Source: Nocardia anocheti
GTDB taxonomy: Bacteria > Actinomycetota > Actinomycetes > Mycobacteriales > Mycobacteriaceae
Reading direction: 5' to 3'
NCBI RefSeq assembly: GCF_029675105.1
Contig: NZ_JAQQFV010000003.1
Span: 558,001-622,000, forward strand
Length of the DNA: 64,000 nt
The first letter of the stretch is position 1; every line of letters begins with the position of its first letter. The position numbers and the translations under genes are program-made. Positions 1 to 7,773 of the stretch are shown piece after piece. The notes under the pieces were generated by a model. It was not told the DNA's origin. It saw only the letters and a list, made by a program, of their open reading frames with translations, and did no database searches.

Positions 1-87
1 CGACTCGCCGAACGCCCGCGCCTCGCGCGACATCATGAACGCTCCGCCGAGCTCGAGCACCTGCTGTTTGACCGCTGTCGCCGTCAT
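1..87 (-). CDS. N-terminus of a hypothetical protein, cut by the window edge
   Basis: The minus strand opens with an ATG at 87 and stays open to the edge, giving 29 codons that begin MTATAVKQQVLELGGAFMMS. The composition is that of a real actinobacterial gene. The LELGGAFMxSREA stretch recalls the start of the SCO6745-type helix-turn-helix proteins of actinobacteria, but this is recall from a short fragment and no function is assigned. A perfect inverted repeat lies 44 bp upstream of the start. Confidence 0.45.
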   Translation of the reverse strand, partial: MTATAVKQQVLELGGAFMMSREARAFGES

Positions 88-130
88 CGTCTGCCACCTT
101 CCACTGTCGACTTTCGACCAGGCAGACTTT

Positions 131-148
131 ATCTGAGAATAGTCAGAT
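131..148. promoter_or_regulatory. Candidate operator, 6-bp inverted repeat
   Basis: ATCTGA and TCAGAT flank a 6-bp spacer (GAATAG) upstream of the gene starting at 87. Arm length and position fit a dimeric repressor site. No regulator is identified in the window for it. Confidence 0.4.
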
Positions 149-207
149 GGGGAAGGTGTTCCGGGCACGCGTCATCGCCACCCGGCGCGTGCCCGAACGT
201 TCGCCGA

Positions 208-510
208 TCAGTGCCCGCACGGATCGGTCAGGTGCAGCCCTTCGTGGACCTTGATGCGACGGTGCTCGGCGAGCACGATCGCGATCCCGGCGAGCATGCT
301 CACCGCGCACAGCACCCCAGCCAGGATCGTCCAGCCGACGAAGCCGTATCCGGCGGCGGTCAGCGTCGCCGCGAGCAGCACGATCCCGACGCCGATGAGC
401 AGCAGTCCGGGCCAGTTGAGCGAGTCCTGGATGGATTCACCGGCGTGCGAGCGGGTGGTGCGTTCGGTATCGGGAAATTTGTGCTGATGGGGAAGGCTCG
501 TGGCGTCCAT
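208..510 (-). CDS. UsfY-like small membrane protein
   Basis: This 100-residue protein has a polar N-terminus containing RTTRSHAGES at about residues 17-26, then NWPG, then two hydrophobic segments at about residues 34-57 and 59-82, ending in AEHRRIK. The RTTRxHAGES...WPG motif followed by two membrane helices and an EHRR exit is characteristic, as I recall it, of mycobacterial UsfY, encoded near the sigF/anti-sigma locus. The function of UsfY is unknown. No sigma or anti-sigma gene is next to it here, so the genomic context differs. Start is the ATG at 510. Confidence 0.65.
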   Translation of the reverse strand: MDATSLPHQHKFPDTERTTRSHAGESIQDSLNWPGLLLIGVGIVLLAATLTAAGYGFVGWTILAGVLCAVSMLAGIAIVLAEHRRIKVHEGLHLTDPCGH

Positions 511-578
511 GGCCTAAGCCCCCTTTCCGGTGGGTCGGTGGTCCCTATCTCAGGTGTACCCCCATCCGACCGAAAGCG

Positions 579-1115
579 TCAGGATCGATCCAGCAACATC
601 CGCGCGACCTGGGCCCACTGCGCGAGAATCGCCGCCTCCGAGTGGGCCGAGGTCCGCAGCGGGCGCGCGACGGACAGGCCGCGCAGCACGGTGACGGTCA
701 ATTCGCGCACGGCCGGATAGTTCGGGTGGGCCACGATCTCGGCGCCGAAGAGCCCGTCGACGACGCGGAACAGGTCCCGCCCCGCCTGCCGTTCGGCCGC
801 GCACAGCACCCGCGCCAGCTCCGGATCGGTCCGCGCCGCGGCCCACAATTCCTGTTCGGCCAGCGCGGGCGCGGCGGCGAAGGTCTCCGAGAGCACGCGC
901 AGCGCGCGGTCGACGGCATCGGTGTCGGCCGGGATCCGGGCGACGGTCGCGCGGGTGCCCGCCTCGTTGCACTCGACCAGATGGGCGACCAGGGCCGCGG
1001 TCAGCGCCTTCATCGTCGGGAAGTGGTGCAGCAGCGCGCCCCGGCTCACCCCGGCGGCGTTCTGCACGGCGACGGTGGTCAGCGCGGCGTGCCCGCGCTC
1101 CACCAGCAACTGTGC
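579..1115 (-). pseudogene. 5'-truncated TetR-family regulator
   Basis: The reading frame gives a good TetR body from residues AQLLVERGHAALTT through the recognition region VSRGALLHHFPTMKAL to RMLLDRS. The residues that should precede it (start codon and most of helix 1, about 15-25 residues) are missing. Upstream of 1115 the frame runs into the antisense of the neighbouring crotonase gene. A GTG at 1172 or a TTG at 1109 could be used, but either gives a non-native N-terminus. With helix 1 lost or replaced, DNA binding is doubtful. The gene abuts another 5'-truncated gene head to head, so one deletion probably damaged both. Confidence 0.7.
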
Positions 1116-1874
1116 TGGACCGAGACGCCGGGATCTCCCTGGCAGGACCGTCCCGCACCGCCCGACACGCACGACTACCCCACGCTCACCTACGAGCGCG
1201 ACGGCCGCATCGCCCGGCTGACCTTCAACCGGCCCGACAAGGGCAATGCCATCACCGCCGACACGCCCCTGGACCTGGCGCACGCGGTGGAGCGGGCCGA
1301 TCTGGACCCGCGCGTGCACGTCATCCTGGTGTCCGGGCGCGGCAAGGGCTTCTGCGGCGGCTACGACCTGGACATCTTCGCCGAATCCGGCATCGATCCC
1401 GAGACCGGCCGCGACGATGTCACCGGCACGACGGTCGACCCGGTCGCCCAGGCGATCAACCACAATCCCTGGGCGGCGGCGGGCATGTGGGCGCACCGGC
1501 TCGGTGACCAGCGCGCCAAGCGCCTGCTGTTCACCGGCGACTGCATCAGCGGCGCGCAGGCGGCGCAGTGGGGGCTGGCGGTGCAATCGTGTCCGGCCGA
1601 GGAACTCGACGAGCGCACCGAGGAGTTCGTCGCCCGGATCGCGCGTATGCCGGTCAATCAGCTGATGATGGCCAAGCTCGCCCTCAACTCGGCGCTCAAC
1701 GCCCAGGGGGTGGCGAATTCGGGCATGATCAGCACTGTCTTCGACGGCATCTCCCGACACACGCGCGAGGGTTACGCCTTCCAGTTACGCTCGGCCACGG
1801 CCGGTTTCCGCGAGGCGGTCCGGGAGCGTGACGAACCCTTCGGCGACCACAAACGCCGCCAGTTCGAGGACTGA
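1116..1874 (+). pseudogene. Crotonase/enoyl-CoA hydratase remnant, start and active site lost
   Basis: The frame starts TETPGSPWQDRPAPP and continues through LTYERDGRIARLTFNRPDKG and FCGGYDL, which is the first half of a long enoyl-CoA hydratase/isomerase. There is no ATG, GTG or TTG at the expected start; the codon at 1116 is TGG. After DPVAQAINHNPW the protein jumps to AAAGMWAHRLGDQRAKR. Members of this family have about 60-70 residues between those points, including the second oxyanion-hole glycines (HGxCxxGGxD region). Reading frame is kept across the gap (about 1470). The C-terminal half (LLFTGDCISGAQAAQWGL to the stop) is normal. It cannot fold a complete active site. Confidence 0.75.
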
Positions 1875-1875
1875 C

Positions 1876-2406
1876 TCAATCCCGGACCAGCACGAAGAAA
1901 TACGGTTCGGGCCTGTCCCGGAAGTCCATCAGCCCCAGCACGGTGTCGGAGTCGACGCGGCGGAACACATCGATGATCGGCAGATGGTCGTAGACCATGG
2001 CGGTGGTCACCACCCCGCGATGCTCCACCTCGCGCAGCCGGGCCCGGTGTCGCCGGGTCCGCAGCGCCGGTTTCAGCACGCGCAGCAGGCCCCGGCCCCG
2101 CGCCACCAGCGACGGCGGCACCGTGCCGACCAGCCCGAGCGGCACCCGTCGCGGGTCCACGGCGAAGATCTCGCCGGAGGCGTCGAGGAACAGCAGCGGA
2201 TGCACCCGCTCGGTGCCGTCGAACTGCTTGCCGTACCAGCCCGAGGCCGCCAGCGCGCCGTCCATCGGGTGGCCGGTGCCCAGCTCGCGGCCGTGCCAGC
2301 GCCCGGTCAACTCGCTGGCCCGCACCGGCGGCAGGCTGTCGAACAGGCCCAGCGCCTCCGCGCGCGTGCACGCGGGTTCGAGCGCGGTCAGACTCTCGAT
2401 GCTCAT
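1876..2406 (-). CDS. DUF4334 / GXWXG-type protein
   Basis: This 176-residue protein has the GRWHGRELGTGHPMDG segment near residues 36-51 (GXWXG domain) and the second DUF4334 half ending VEHRGVVTTAMVYDHLPIIDVF...LMDFRDRPEPYFFVLVRD. The biochemical function of the family is not known to me. It is the last gene of a four-gene operon (hydrolase, BVMO, GMC oxidase, this gene), with 14 bp from the preceding stop to its start. A second DUF4334 gene lies at 8862-9332 in a different operon. The start ATG at 2406 gives the family's usual length. Confidence 0.85.
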   Translation of the reverse strand: MSIESLTALEPACTRAEALGLFDSLPPVRASELTGRWHGRELGTGHPMDGALAASGWYGKQFDGTERVHPLLFLDASGEIFAVDPRRVPLGLVGTVPPSLVARGRGLLRVLKPALRTRRHRARLREVEHRGVVTTAMVYDHLPIIDVFRRVDSDTVLGLMDFRDRPEPYFFVLVRD

Positions 2407-2420
2407 GGTGTCCTTCGTGG

Positions 2421-4085
2421 TCAGGCGGGCAGGCGCAGCGCGCCGGGGGCCGAGGCGGGGACGACGGGCTGGTCCGGGACGACCGGACTGATGCGCTCGT
2501 AGGCCGACCCCAGCGCGGGACGCGGGTCGGCCGCACCCCTGTTGGGCCAGAACGCCATCGCGCGTTCGGCCTGCGCGGTGATGGTCAGCGACGGGTTGAC
2601 GCCCAGGTTGGCGGTGATCGCGCTGCCGTCGGCGATGTGCAGACCGGGGTGGCCGTAGACACGCTGATAGGGATCGATCACGCCGGTCTCGCGTGAGTCG
2701 CCGATGACGCAGCCGCCGATGTAGTGGGCGGTGGCGGGGATGTTGAAGATATCGGTGGCGATATTGCCGGTGATGGCGTCGGATTCGGCGGCGTAGCGGC
2801 GGGCGATGTCGTGGGCCAGCGGGATCCAGGCCGGATTCGGTTCGCCGCCACCCTGTTTCGTCACCAGTCGCCCGCGCTTGAGATAGGAGGTCAGCGAGTT
2901 GTCCAGCGATTGCATGACCAGCAGGATCACCGAGCGTTCCGAGGCGCCGTGCGCGTTCTGCGAGCGCAGGAACTGCAACGGGTGCAGCACCATGGTCAGC
3001 AGCAGCCGCAGGAAGCGGAAGGCGCCGCCGTCGACCATCGGGACGGTCTGTAGGAACAGCGCGTTCTGCCCCTTGCCGTAGGTGCACACCTCCACGTGCG
3101 TCTGCGGTTCGGGATGGATCGAGGAGGTGATCGCCACGCCCTGGGAGAAGTCGCGACGCGACTTGCTGGTGACGCCGATGATCGCCTCGGAATTGGAACG
3201 GGTCAGCTCACCCACGCGCGGCGAGAGCTGCGGCAATGTCCCGTCCTCGCGCAGCTTGTGCAGCAGCTTCTGGGTGCCCAGCGCGGCCGCGGCGAACACC
3301 ACCTGCCCGGCGGTGAAGGTGCGGCGCCGCTTGCGGATCCAGCCGTTGGACTGCACGGTCTCGACCAGGTAGCCACCGTGTCCGTCCGGCGCGACCGAGG
3401 TCACCGTGGTGAGCGGATGCACCTGCGCGCCCTTGCTCTCGGCCAGGTGCAGGTAGTTCAGCGTGGTGGTGTTCTTGGCGTTGTGCTTGCAGCCGGTGAA
3501 GCACTCCGAGCAGTGGATGCAGCCCGCCCGGCGCGGACCCGCACCACCGAAGTAGGGGTCCTCGACCTCGACGCCCTCGTCGCCTTCGTTGAAGAACACG
3601 CCCACATGCGTGCGGTGGAAGGTGTCGGCGACCTTCAGATCCCGCGCCACCTGCAGCAGCACCTCGTCCTTCGGGCCGATGCGCGGGTTCTCCACCACGC
3701 CGAGCATGCGCTTGGCCTGGTCGTAGTACGGGGCGAGTTCGCTCTTCCAGTCGGTGATGTGGGCCCAGGCGCGGTCACCGTAGAACTCCGGCAGCGGCTC
3801 GTAGAGGGTGTTGCCGTAGATCAGCGAGCCGCCACCGACTCCGGCTCCGCTGAAGACCAGGCACTTGCCCAGCGCGCTGATGCGCTGCGGGCCGGTCAGG
3901 CCGAGGCGCGGCGCCCAGATGGCCTTGGGGATGTTCCAGTTGGTCTTCGGATAGTCCTCGGCGTTCCAGCGGCGGCCGGACTCGAGCACGCCGACCCGGT
4001 AGCCCTTCTCGGTCAGCCGCAGCGCCGAGACGCTGCCGCCGAATCCGGATCCGACGACGATCACGTCGTAGTCGTACTCGGTCAT
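2421..4085 (-). CDS. GMC-family FAD oxidoreductase, ChoD-like
   Basis: The protein has 554 residues. It has an N-terminal FAD fold (GSGFGG at residues 12-17), a glycine-rich AGVGGGSLIYGNTL flavin loop, a Cys-rich segment (GCIHCSECFTGCKH) and the C-terminal GMC signature (IADGSAITANLGVNPSLTITAQAERA). The organisation follows the mycobacterial ChoD (Rv3409c) family more closely than extracellular cholesterol oxidases, and there is no signal peptide. Oxidation of a sterol-like or other alicyclic alcohol is inferred; the substrate is not shown by sequence. Its ATG overlaps the stop of the upstream BVMO gene (TGATG), so the two are translationally coupled. Confidence 0.85.
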   Translation of the reverse strand: MTEYDYDVIVVGSGFGGSVSALRLTEKGYRVGVLESGRRWNAEDYPKTNWNIPKAIWAPRLGLTGPQRISALGKCLVFSGAGVGGGSLIYGNTLYEPLPEFYGDRAWAHITDWKSELAPYYDQAKRMLGVVENPRIGPKDEVLLQVARDLKVADTFHRTHVGVFFNEGDEGVEVEDPYFGGAGPRRAGCIHCSECFTGCKHNAKNTTTLNYLHLAESKGAQVHPLTTVTSVAPDGHGGYLVETVQSNGWIRKRRRTFTAGQVVFAAAALGTQKLLHKLREDGTLPQLSPRVGELTRSNSEAIIGVTSKSRRDFSQGVAITSSIHPEPQTHVEVCTYGKGQNALFLQTVPMVDGGAFRFLRLLLTMVLHPLQFLRSQNAHGASERSVILLVMQSLDNSLTSYLKRGRLVTKQGGGEPNPAWIPLAHDIARRYAAESDAITGNIATDIFNIPATAHYIGGCVIGDSRETGVIDPYQRVYGHPGLHIADGSAITANLGVNPSLTITAQAERAMAFWPNRGAADPRPALGSAYERISPVVPDQPVVPASAPGALRLPA

Positions 4086-5530
4086 CACGCCATCACCTCG
4101 TAGTCCGCGGGATCGAACCTCGCCTGCTGCTTGTACTGGATGCCCAACAGTGGCCAATTGGTGGTGATCCGGCCGTCCGCCTGTCGATACCAGGACGAGC
4201 ACTGGCTCCACACGCTGCCGCCGAGCTCGGCCTGGATGCGGGCGTCGTAGGCCTGTTCCACTTCGGGCCGCACCGCCAGGGGTTTTCCGGTCGCCGCCAG
4301 ATGGGCGACGTAGCGGCCCAGATATTTCGCCTGTGCCTCGAGGAAGTAGATGATCGAGCCGCCCCCGGTATTGGTGTTCGGGCCGTACATGATGAACAGG
4401 TTCGGGAAGCGCGGCACGGTCATGCCGTAGTAGGCGTGGGCGCCCGCGCGCCATTCCTTCTCCAGCGCCAGACCTCCGGCGCCGGTGATCGTCATCGGGG
4501 CCAGGAATTCGGTGGGGGTGAATCCGGTGCCCCAGATGATCACGTCGACCTCGTGGTCCACGCCGTCGGCGGTGCGCACCCCGGTCTGGGTGATCGCCTC
4601 GATCCGGTCGGTGACCACCTCGACATTGGGCTGGGCCAGCGCGGGAAGGTAGCTGTCGGAGAACAGGATCCGCTTGCAGCCGATCGGATAGTCCGGCCAC
4701 AACTTCTCGAACAGGCCGGGCACCGCGGCGGTCTGCCTGCGCATATGCCAGCGCGAGATCCGCCGGATCGCGGCGGCCAGCGGCTTGGCGTAGACCCAGG
4801 CCAGGCTCAGGCCCTCGACCACGCCGTACCAGGTGGCGCGTTCGGCGAGCTCGGTCACGGGTAGTGCCTTGAAGACCCGGTGGTGCCGAGGGCCGAACTC
4901 GCGGTCCGGGCGCGGGATGATGTAGGGCGCGCTGCGCTGGAACACCGTCAAGCTCGCCGCCAGCGGCTGGATCTCGGGGACGAACTGGATGGCGCTGGCG
5001 CCGGTGCCGATCACGGCCACCCGCTTGCCGGTGAGGTCGACGTCGTGATCCCACTGCGCGGAGTGGAAACTGGTGCCGGTGAAGCTGTCCCGGCCCGCGA
5101 TCTCCGGCAGGGCGGGCCGGGAGAGTTGGCCGACGGCGGAGACGAGCACGTCGACCACCACGGTCTCGCCGTCCCCGAGCTCGACGCTCCAGCGGCCGGT
5201 GTCGTCGTCGAAGGTGGCGCCGGTGACCTCGGTACCGAAGCGGATGTGGCGGCGGATGTCGTATTTGTCGGCGATGCCGCGGATGTAGTCGAGGATCACC
5301 GGTTGCCGCGAGAACCGGTGCGGCCAGCGCGGATTGGGCTCGAACGAGTAGGAGTAGAACGGCGAGGGCACATCGCAGGCGGCGCCCGGATAGGTGTTCT
5401 CGCGCCACACCCCGCCGACGTCGTCGGCCTTCTCGAACACGACGATGTCGTCGAAACCCTGCTTCTTCAACTCGATCACGGCGGCCAGGCCACCGAAACC
5501 GGTCCCGATGACGGCGATGGACGGTTTCAT
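4085..5530 (-). CDS. Flavin-containing monooxygenase, Baeyer-Villiger type
   Basis: The protein has 481 residues with two Rossmann motifs, GTGFGG (9-14, FAD) and GTGASA (175-180, NADPH). Between them at 150-161 lies FTGTSFHSAQWD, matching the BVMO fingerprint FxGxxxHxxxW(P/D). Such enzymes insert oxygen next to a ketone to give an ester or lactone. The neighbouring alpha/beta hydrolase (upstream, 4-bp overlap) could open that ester, and the GMC oxidase downstream could supply the ketone from an alcohol. This order is inferred. A paralogue with the same architecture lies at 51237-52694. Confidence 0.9.
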   Translation of the reverse strand: MKPSIAVIGTGFGGLAAVIELKKQGFDDIVVFEKADDVGGVWRENTYPGAACDVPSPFYSYSFEPNPRWPHRFSRQPVILDYIRGIADKYDIRRHIRFGTEVTGATFDDDTGRWSVELGDGETVVVDVLVSAVGQLSRPALPEIAGRDSFTGTSFHSAQWDHDVDLTGKRVAVIGTGASAIQFVPEIQPLAASLTVFQRSAPYIIPRPDREFGPRHHRVFKALPVTELAERATWYGVVEGLSLAWVYAKPLAAAIRRISRWHMRRQTAAVPGLFEKLWPDYPIGCKRILFSDSYLPALAQPNVEVVTDRIEAITQTGVRTADGVDHEVDVIIWGTGFTPTEFLAPMTITGAGGLALEKEWRAGAHAYYGMTVPRFPNLFIMYGPNTNTGGGSIIYFLEAQAKYLGRYVAHLAATGKPLAVRPEVEQAYDARIQAELGGSVWSQCSSWYRQADGRITTNWPLLGIQYKQQARFDPADYEVMA

Positions 5531-6321
5531 ACGGCTCCCTCGGTGATCACCCGGACACAGGTGTCCGGGTCGTCGGCGAACGGCAGGTGCCCACAGCCGG
5601 GCAGATCGACATGACGGGCGAAGGGCAACGCCGCCCGAGCGCGCGCACTCTGGGTGCGGTGAGTCAGGACGACGTCGCGCGTGCCCCAGGCGATCGTCAC
5701 CGGGATCTCGGTCAGCGCGCCGAGCGGATCGCCGGGACGAAGGTGATAGGTGCCGAAATCGTCACGCGCGGCGGCGAAGGACGCCGCGTTCGCCAATCCG
5801 GCCAGGTCGAGCCGGGCGGCGGCCGGGTCGACCCGCGTCGGTCGGCCGAACATCGACGACAGCAGCGCGACCCGGCCCGCCGGATACTCCACGGCCCGAT
5901 CCAGCGCCGGTCCCGCGACCCGCGCGACCCCGCGCATGACGGTGAGCAGCCCCTGCGTCCAGCGCAGACCCGCGGTGCCGTAGCAGCCCACCGGCGAGAA
6001 CGCCGTCACCGCGCTGGCCACGCCCGAGCGGCCCAGTTCGAGGGCGATGCCGCCGCCCATCGAGCTGCCGACCACGTGCGGATCGCGGATGTCGAGGTCG
6101 GCCAGCCAGCCGGTCAGCCACTCGGCGTAGCCGCGCGGGCCGGGACGCAGGCCCGGTTCCACCGGGGACGCACCGAAGCCGGGCAGGTCCGGGGCGATCA
6201 CCTCGTACTGCTCGGCGAGTCGCTCCAGGACCGGACCGAAGACCTGCCAGCGGCTGCCCAACCCGTGGACCAGAACCATCGGCGGGCCACTGCCCCGGCG
6301 GGTATGGGAGATCTGCGTCAT
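5527..6321 (-). CDS. Alpha/beta-hydrolase
   Basis: This 264-residue cytosolic hydrolase has the oxyanion segment HGLG (19-22), nucleophile elbow GSSMGG with Ser87, acid Asp216 in AWGTRDVVL and His245 in GCGHLPFADDP. The catalytic set is complete. It is first in the operon and overlaps the BVMO start by ATGA. That pairing suggests hydrolysis of the ester or lactone made by the BVMO, although an independent substrate is possible. It is divergent from the TetR gene at 6461, with 139 bp between the starts. Confidence 0.88.
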   Translation of the reverse strand: MTQISHTRRGSGPPMVLVHGLGSRWQVFGPVLERLAEQYEVIAPDLPGFGASPVEPGLRPGPRGYAEWLTGWLADLDIRDPHVVGSSMGGGIALELGRSGVASAVTAFSPVGCYGTAGLRWTQGLLTVMRGVARVAGPALDRAVEYPAGRVALLSSMFGRPTRVDPAAARLDLAGLANAASFAAARDDFGTYHLRPGDPLGALTEIPVTIAWGTRDVVLTHRTQSARARAALPFARHVDLPGCGHLPFADDPDTCVRVITEGAV

Positions 6322-6407
6322 CGCAGCCCTTCATCCAGAAAACAGTTACTGCGTACGGTTTGTTGATTGCACCAGCTCCATTGTTCCGCGTCAATAGCTG
6401 GCGGCGT

Positions 6408-6419
6408 GCCAATATTGGC
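6408..6419. promoter_or_regulatory. Perfect 12-bp palindrome, candidate TetR operator
   Basis: GCCAATATTGGC lies between the divergent hydrolase operon (start 6321) and the TetR gene (start 6461). It is about 29 bp upstream of the TetR -10 box. It is the best symmetric site in the interval and could control both directions. Confidence 0.5.
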
Positions 6420-6447
6420 GACATTCCTGAAACTTGTCGTCGAGGCG

Positions 6448-6453
6448 TACGAT
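6448..6453 (+). promoter_or_regulatory. -10 box of a leaderless promoter (TACGAT)
   Basis: TACGAT ends 7 nt before the ATG at 6461. This spacing puts transcription start at or next to the start codon. It supports 6461 rather than an upstream TTG as the true start. Confidence 0.55.
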
Positions 6454-6460
6454 TTCTCGG

Positions 6461-7114
6461 ATGACCGTGCAACAGCCCCGCCGCACCCAGGCGCAGCGCC
6501 GCGAGTCGACGCGCGCGCGCATTCTCGCCTGCACGGCCGAGTGCCTGCTCGAAAGCGGTTACGCGGCAACCACCGTCAGCGCGGTGCAGGAACGCGCGGG
6601 GCTCGCCCGTGGCACCGTGCAACACCACTTCCCCACTCGCGCCGAACTGCTCATCGCCGCCACCACCCGGGTGGTCGACCTGCGCCTGGAGAAGTTCCGG
6701 CAGGAGGCCGACCTGCTCGCGCCGGGCCGCGACCGGCTGCAGTCGGTGGTCGACCTGGCCTGGCGCGATCTCAACAGCCCGGCCTTCTTCACCGCACTGG
6801 ATCTGTGGGTGGCCGCACGCACCGACGCCGAACTGCGCGAGCGGCTCGTGCACGAGGAACGGCGTGTGTTCACCGAGATGCGCACGCTCTACGCCGAGGT
6901 GCTCGGGGAGGCCTATGCCGGGGATCCGCGCGCGGAAGTGTTGATCGAGTTCACCATCGATCTGCTCACCGGCCTGTCGATGACGGCCATGCTCACCGGC
7001 ACCCTGGGCGAGCGCGAGGCGATCCTGCGCCGCTGGAAGCGCGCGCTGGCCGTGCTGACGGGTCAGCTGCCCGCCGAGCACCTGCTCGACGGGAGCCCGC
7101 TGCCCGTCCGCTGA
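6461..7114 (+). CDS. TetR-family transcriptional regulator
   Basis: The protein has 217 residues. The N-terminal HTH covers roughly residues 14-60 (ARILACTAECLLESGY...GLARGTVQHHFPTRAEL) and an all-helical ligand domain follows. It is divergent from the hydrolase/BVMO/GMC/DUF4334 operon, so it is the natural candidate repressor for that operon. The ligand would presumably be an intermediate of the pathway (inference). The start at 6461 is supported by a leaderless -10 box. Confidence 0.88.
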   Translation: MTVQQPRRTQAQRRESTRARILACTAECLLESGYAATTVSAVQERAGLARGTVQHHFPTRAELLIAATTRVVDLRLEKFRQEADLLAPGRDRLQSVVDLAWRDLNSPAFFTALDLWVAARTDAELRERLVHEERRVFTEMRTLYAEVLGEAYAGDPRAEVLIEFTIDLLTGLSMTAMLTGTLGEREAILRRWKRALAVLTGQLPAEHLLDGSPLPVR

Positions 7115-7118
7115 CGGG

Positions 7119-7769
7119 TCAGCGCCGGGTGGTGCCCGACAGGCCGTTCCAGCACAGCGCGACGGCCACGTCCACGGCCTCGCCCTTGGGAATCGGACGA
7201 CCCGCGTCGAGCCAGTGCCGCGCGGCGGAATGGCTCGCACCGACCAGGCCGAACGCGCACGCGTAGGCGCGGGTCGGGTCCATGCCCGCCGCGCGCAGTT
7301 CGGCGCTGACCAGCACCGCGCACTCCCCCATCGCGTTGCGCACCCGCCAGCGCACACAGGGTTCGCTCGGCACCGCCGATTCGAAGACCAGCGTGTGGCC
7401 GCCCGCGTCCTCGTCGACGAAGTCGAAATAGGCCAGGACCGCGCGGCGCACCTTCTGTTCGTGGCCGGTGGACACCGCGAGCGCGTCGCGGATCCCGTCG
7501 ACCATCCGGTCCAGATACACCTGGAGCACCGCCAGATACAGATCCAGCTTGCTGGCGTAGTGCGTGTACAGCACCGGCTTGCTCATGCCCGCGCGGGCGC
7601 TGATCTCGTCCATGCTCGCGCCGTGGTAGCCGTGGGCGACGAAGACGTCGCGCGCGGCGTGCAGGGCGACGAGCCGCCGCTGGGTGCGGGCGGTGCCGAG
7701 GTCGGCGCGGGGGTCGACCGCGTCGGCCGGGGTCTCCGTGCCGAGGAAGTCGGTATCGATAATCGTCAT
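7119..7769 (-). CDS. TetR-family regulator, FasR-like
   Basis: The 216-residue protein has an HTH region with FVAHGYHGASMDEISARAGMSKPVLYTHYASKLDLYLAVL. It closely follows the pattern of mycobacterial FasR (Rv3208), a long-chain acyl-CoA responsive regulator of fatty acid synthesis. The C-terminal part also keeps the FasR-like layout (ARHWLDAGRPIPKGEAVD...LCWNGLSG). It is probably a paralogue rather than FasR itself, because it is the third gene of an operon behind a DUF4334 gene and an alcohol dehydrogenase (4-bp gap from the ADH stop). Its stop lies 4 bp from the convergent TetR gene at 6461-7114. Confidence 0.85.
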   Translation of the reverse strand: MTIIDTDFLGTETPADAVDPRADLGTARTQRRLVALHAARDVFVAHGYHGASMDEISARAGMSKPVLYTHYASKLDLYLAVLQVYLDRMVDGIRDALAVSTGHEQKVRRAVLAYFDFVDEDAGGHTLVFESAVPSEPCVRWRVRNAMGECAVLVSAELRAAGMDPTRAYACAFGLVGASHSAARHWLDAGRPIPKGEAVDVAVALCWNGLSGTTRR

Positions 7770-7773
7770 GTGA

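Noticed and set aside
2421..4085. Assigning the GMC oxidase as a proven cholesterol oxidase
   Set aside because: It matches the ChoD-like branch, but there is no other sterol catabolism gene in the window and members of this branch act on varied substrates.
2421..5408. A single 995-codon minus-strand protein joining the GMC oxidase with an upstream extension
   Set aside because: The extension is an out-of-frame reading of the BVMO gene. The GMC oxidase starts normally at ATG 4085 with an FAD motif at residues 12-17.
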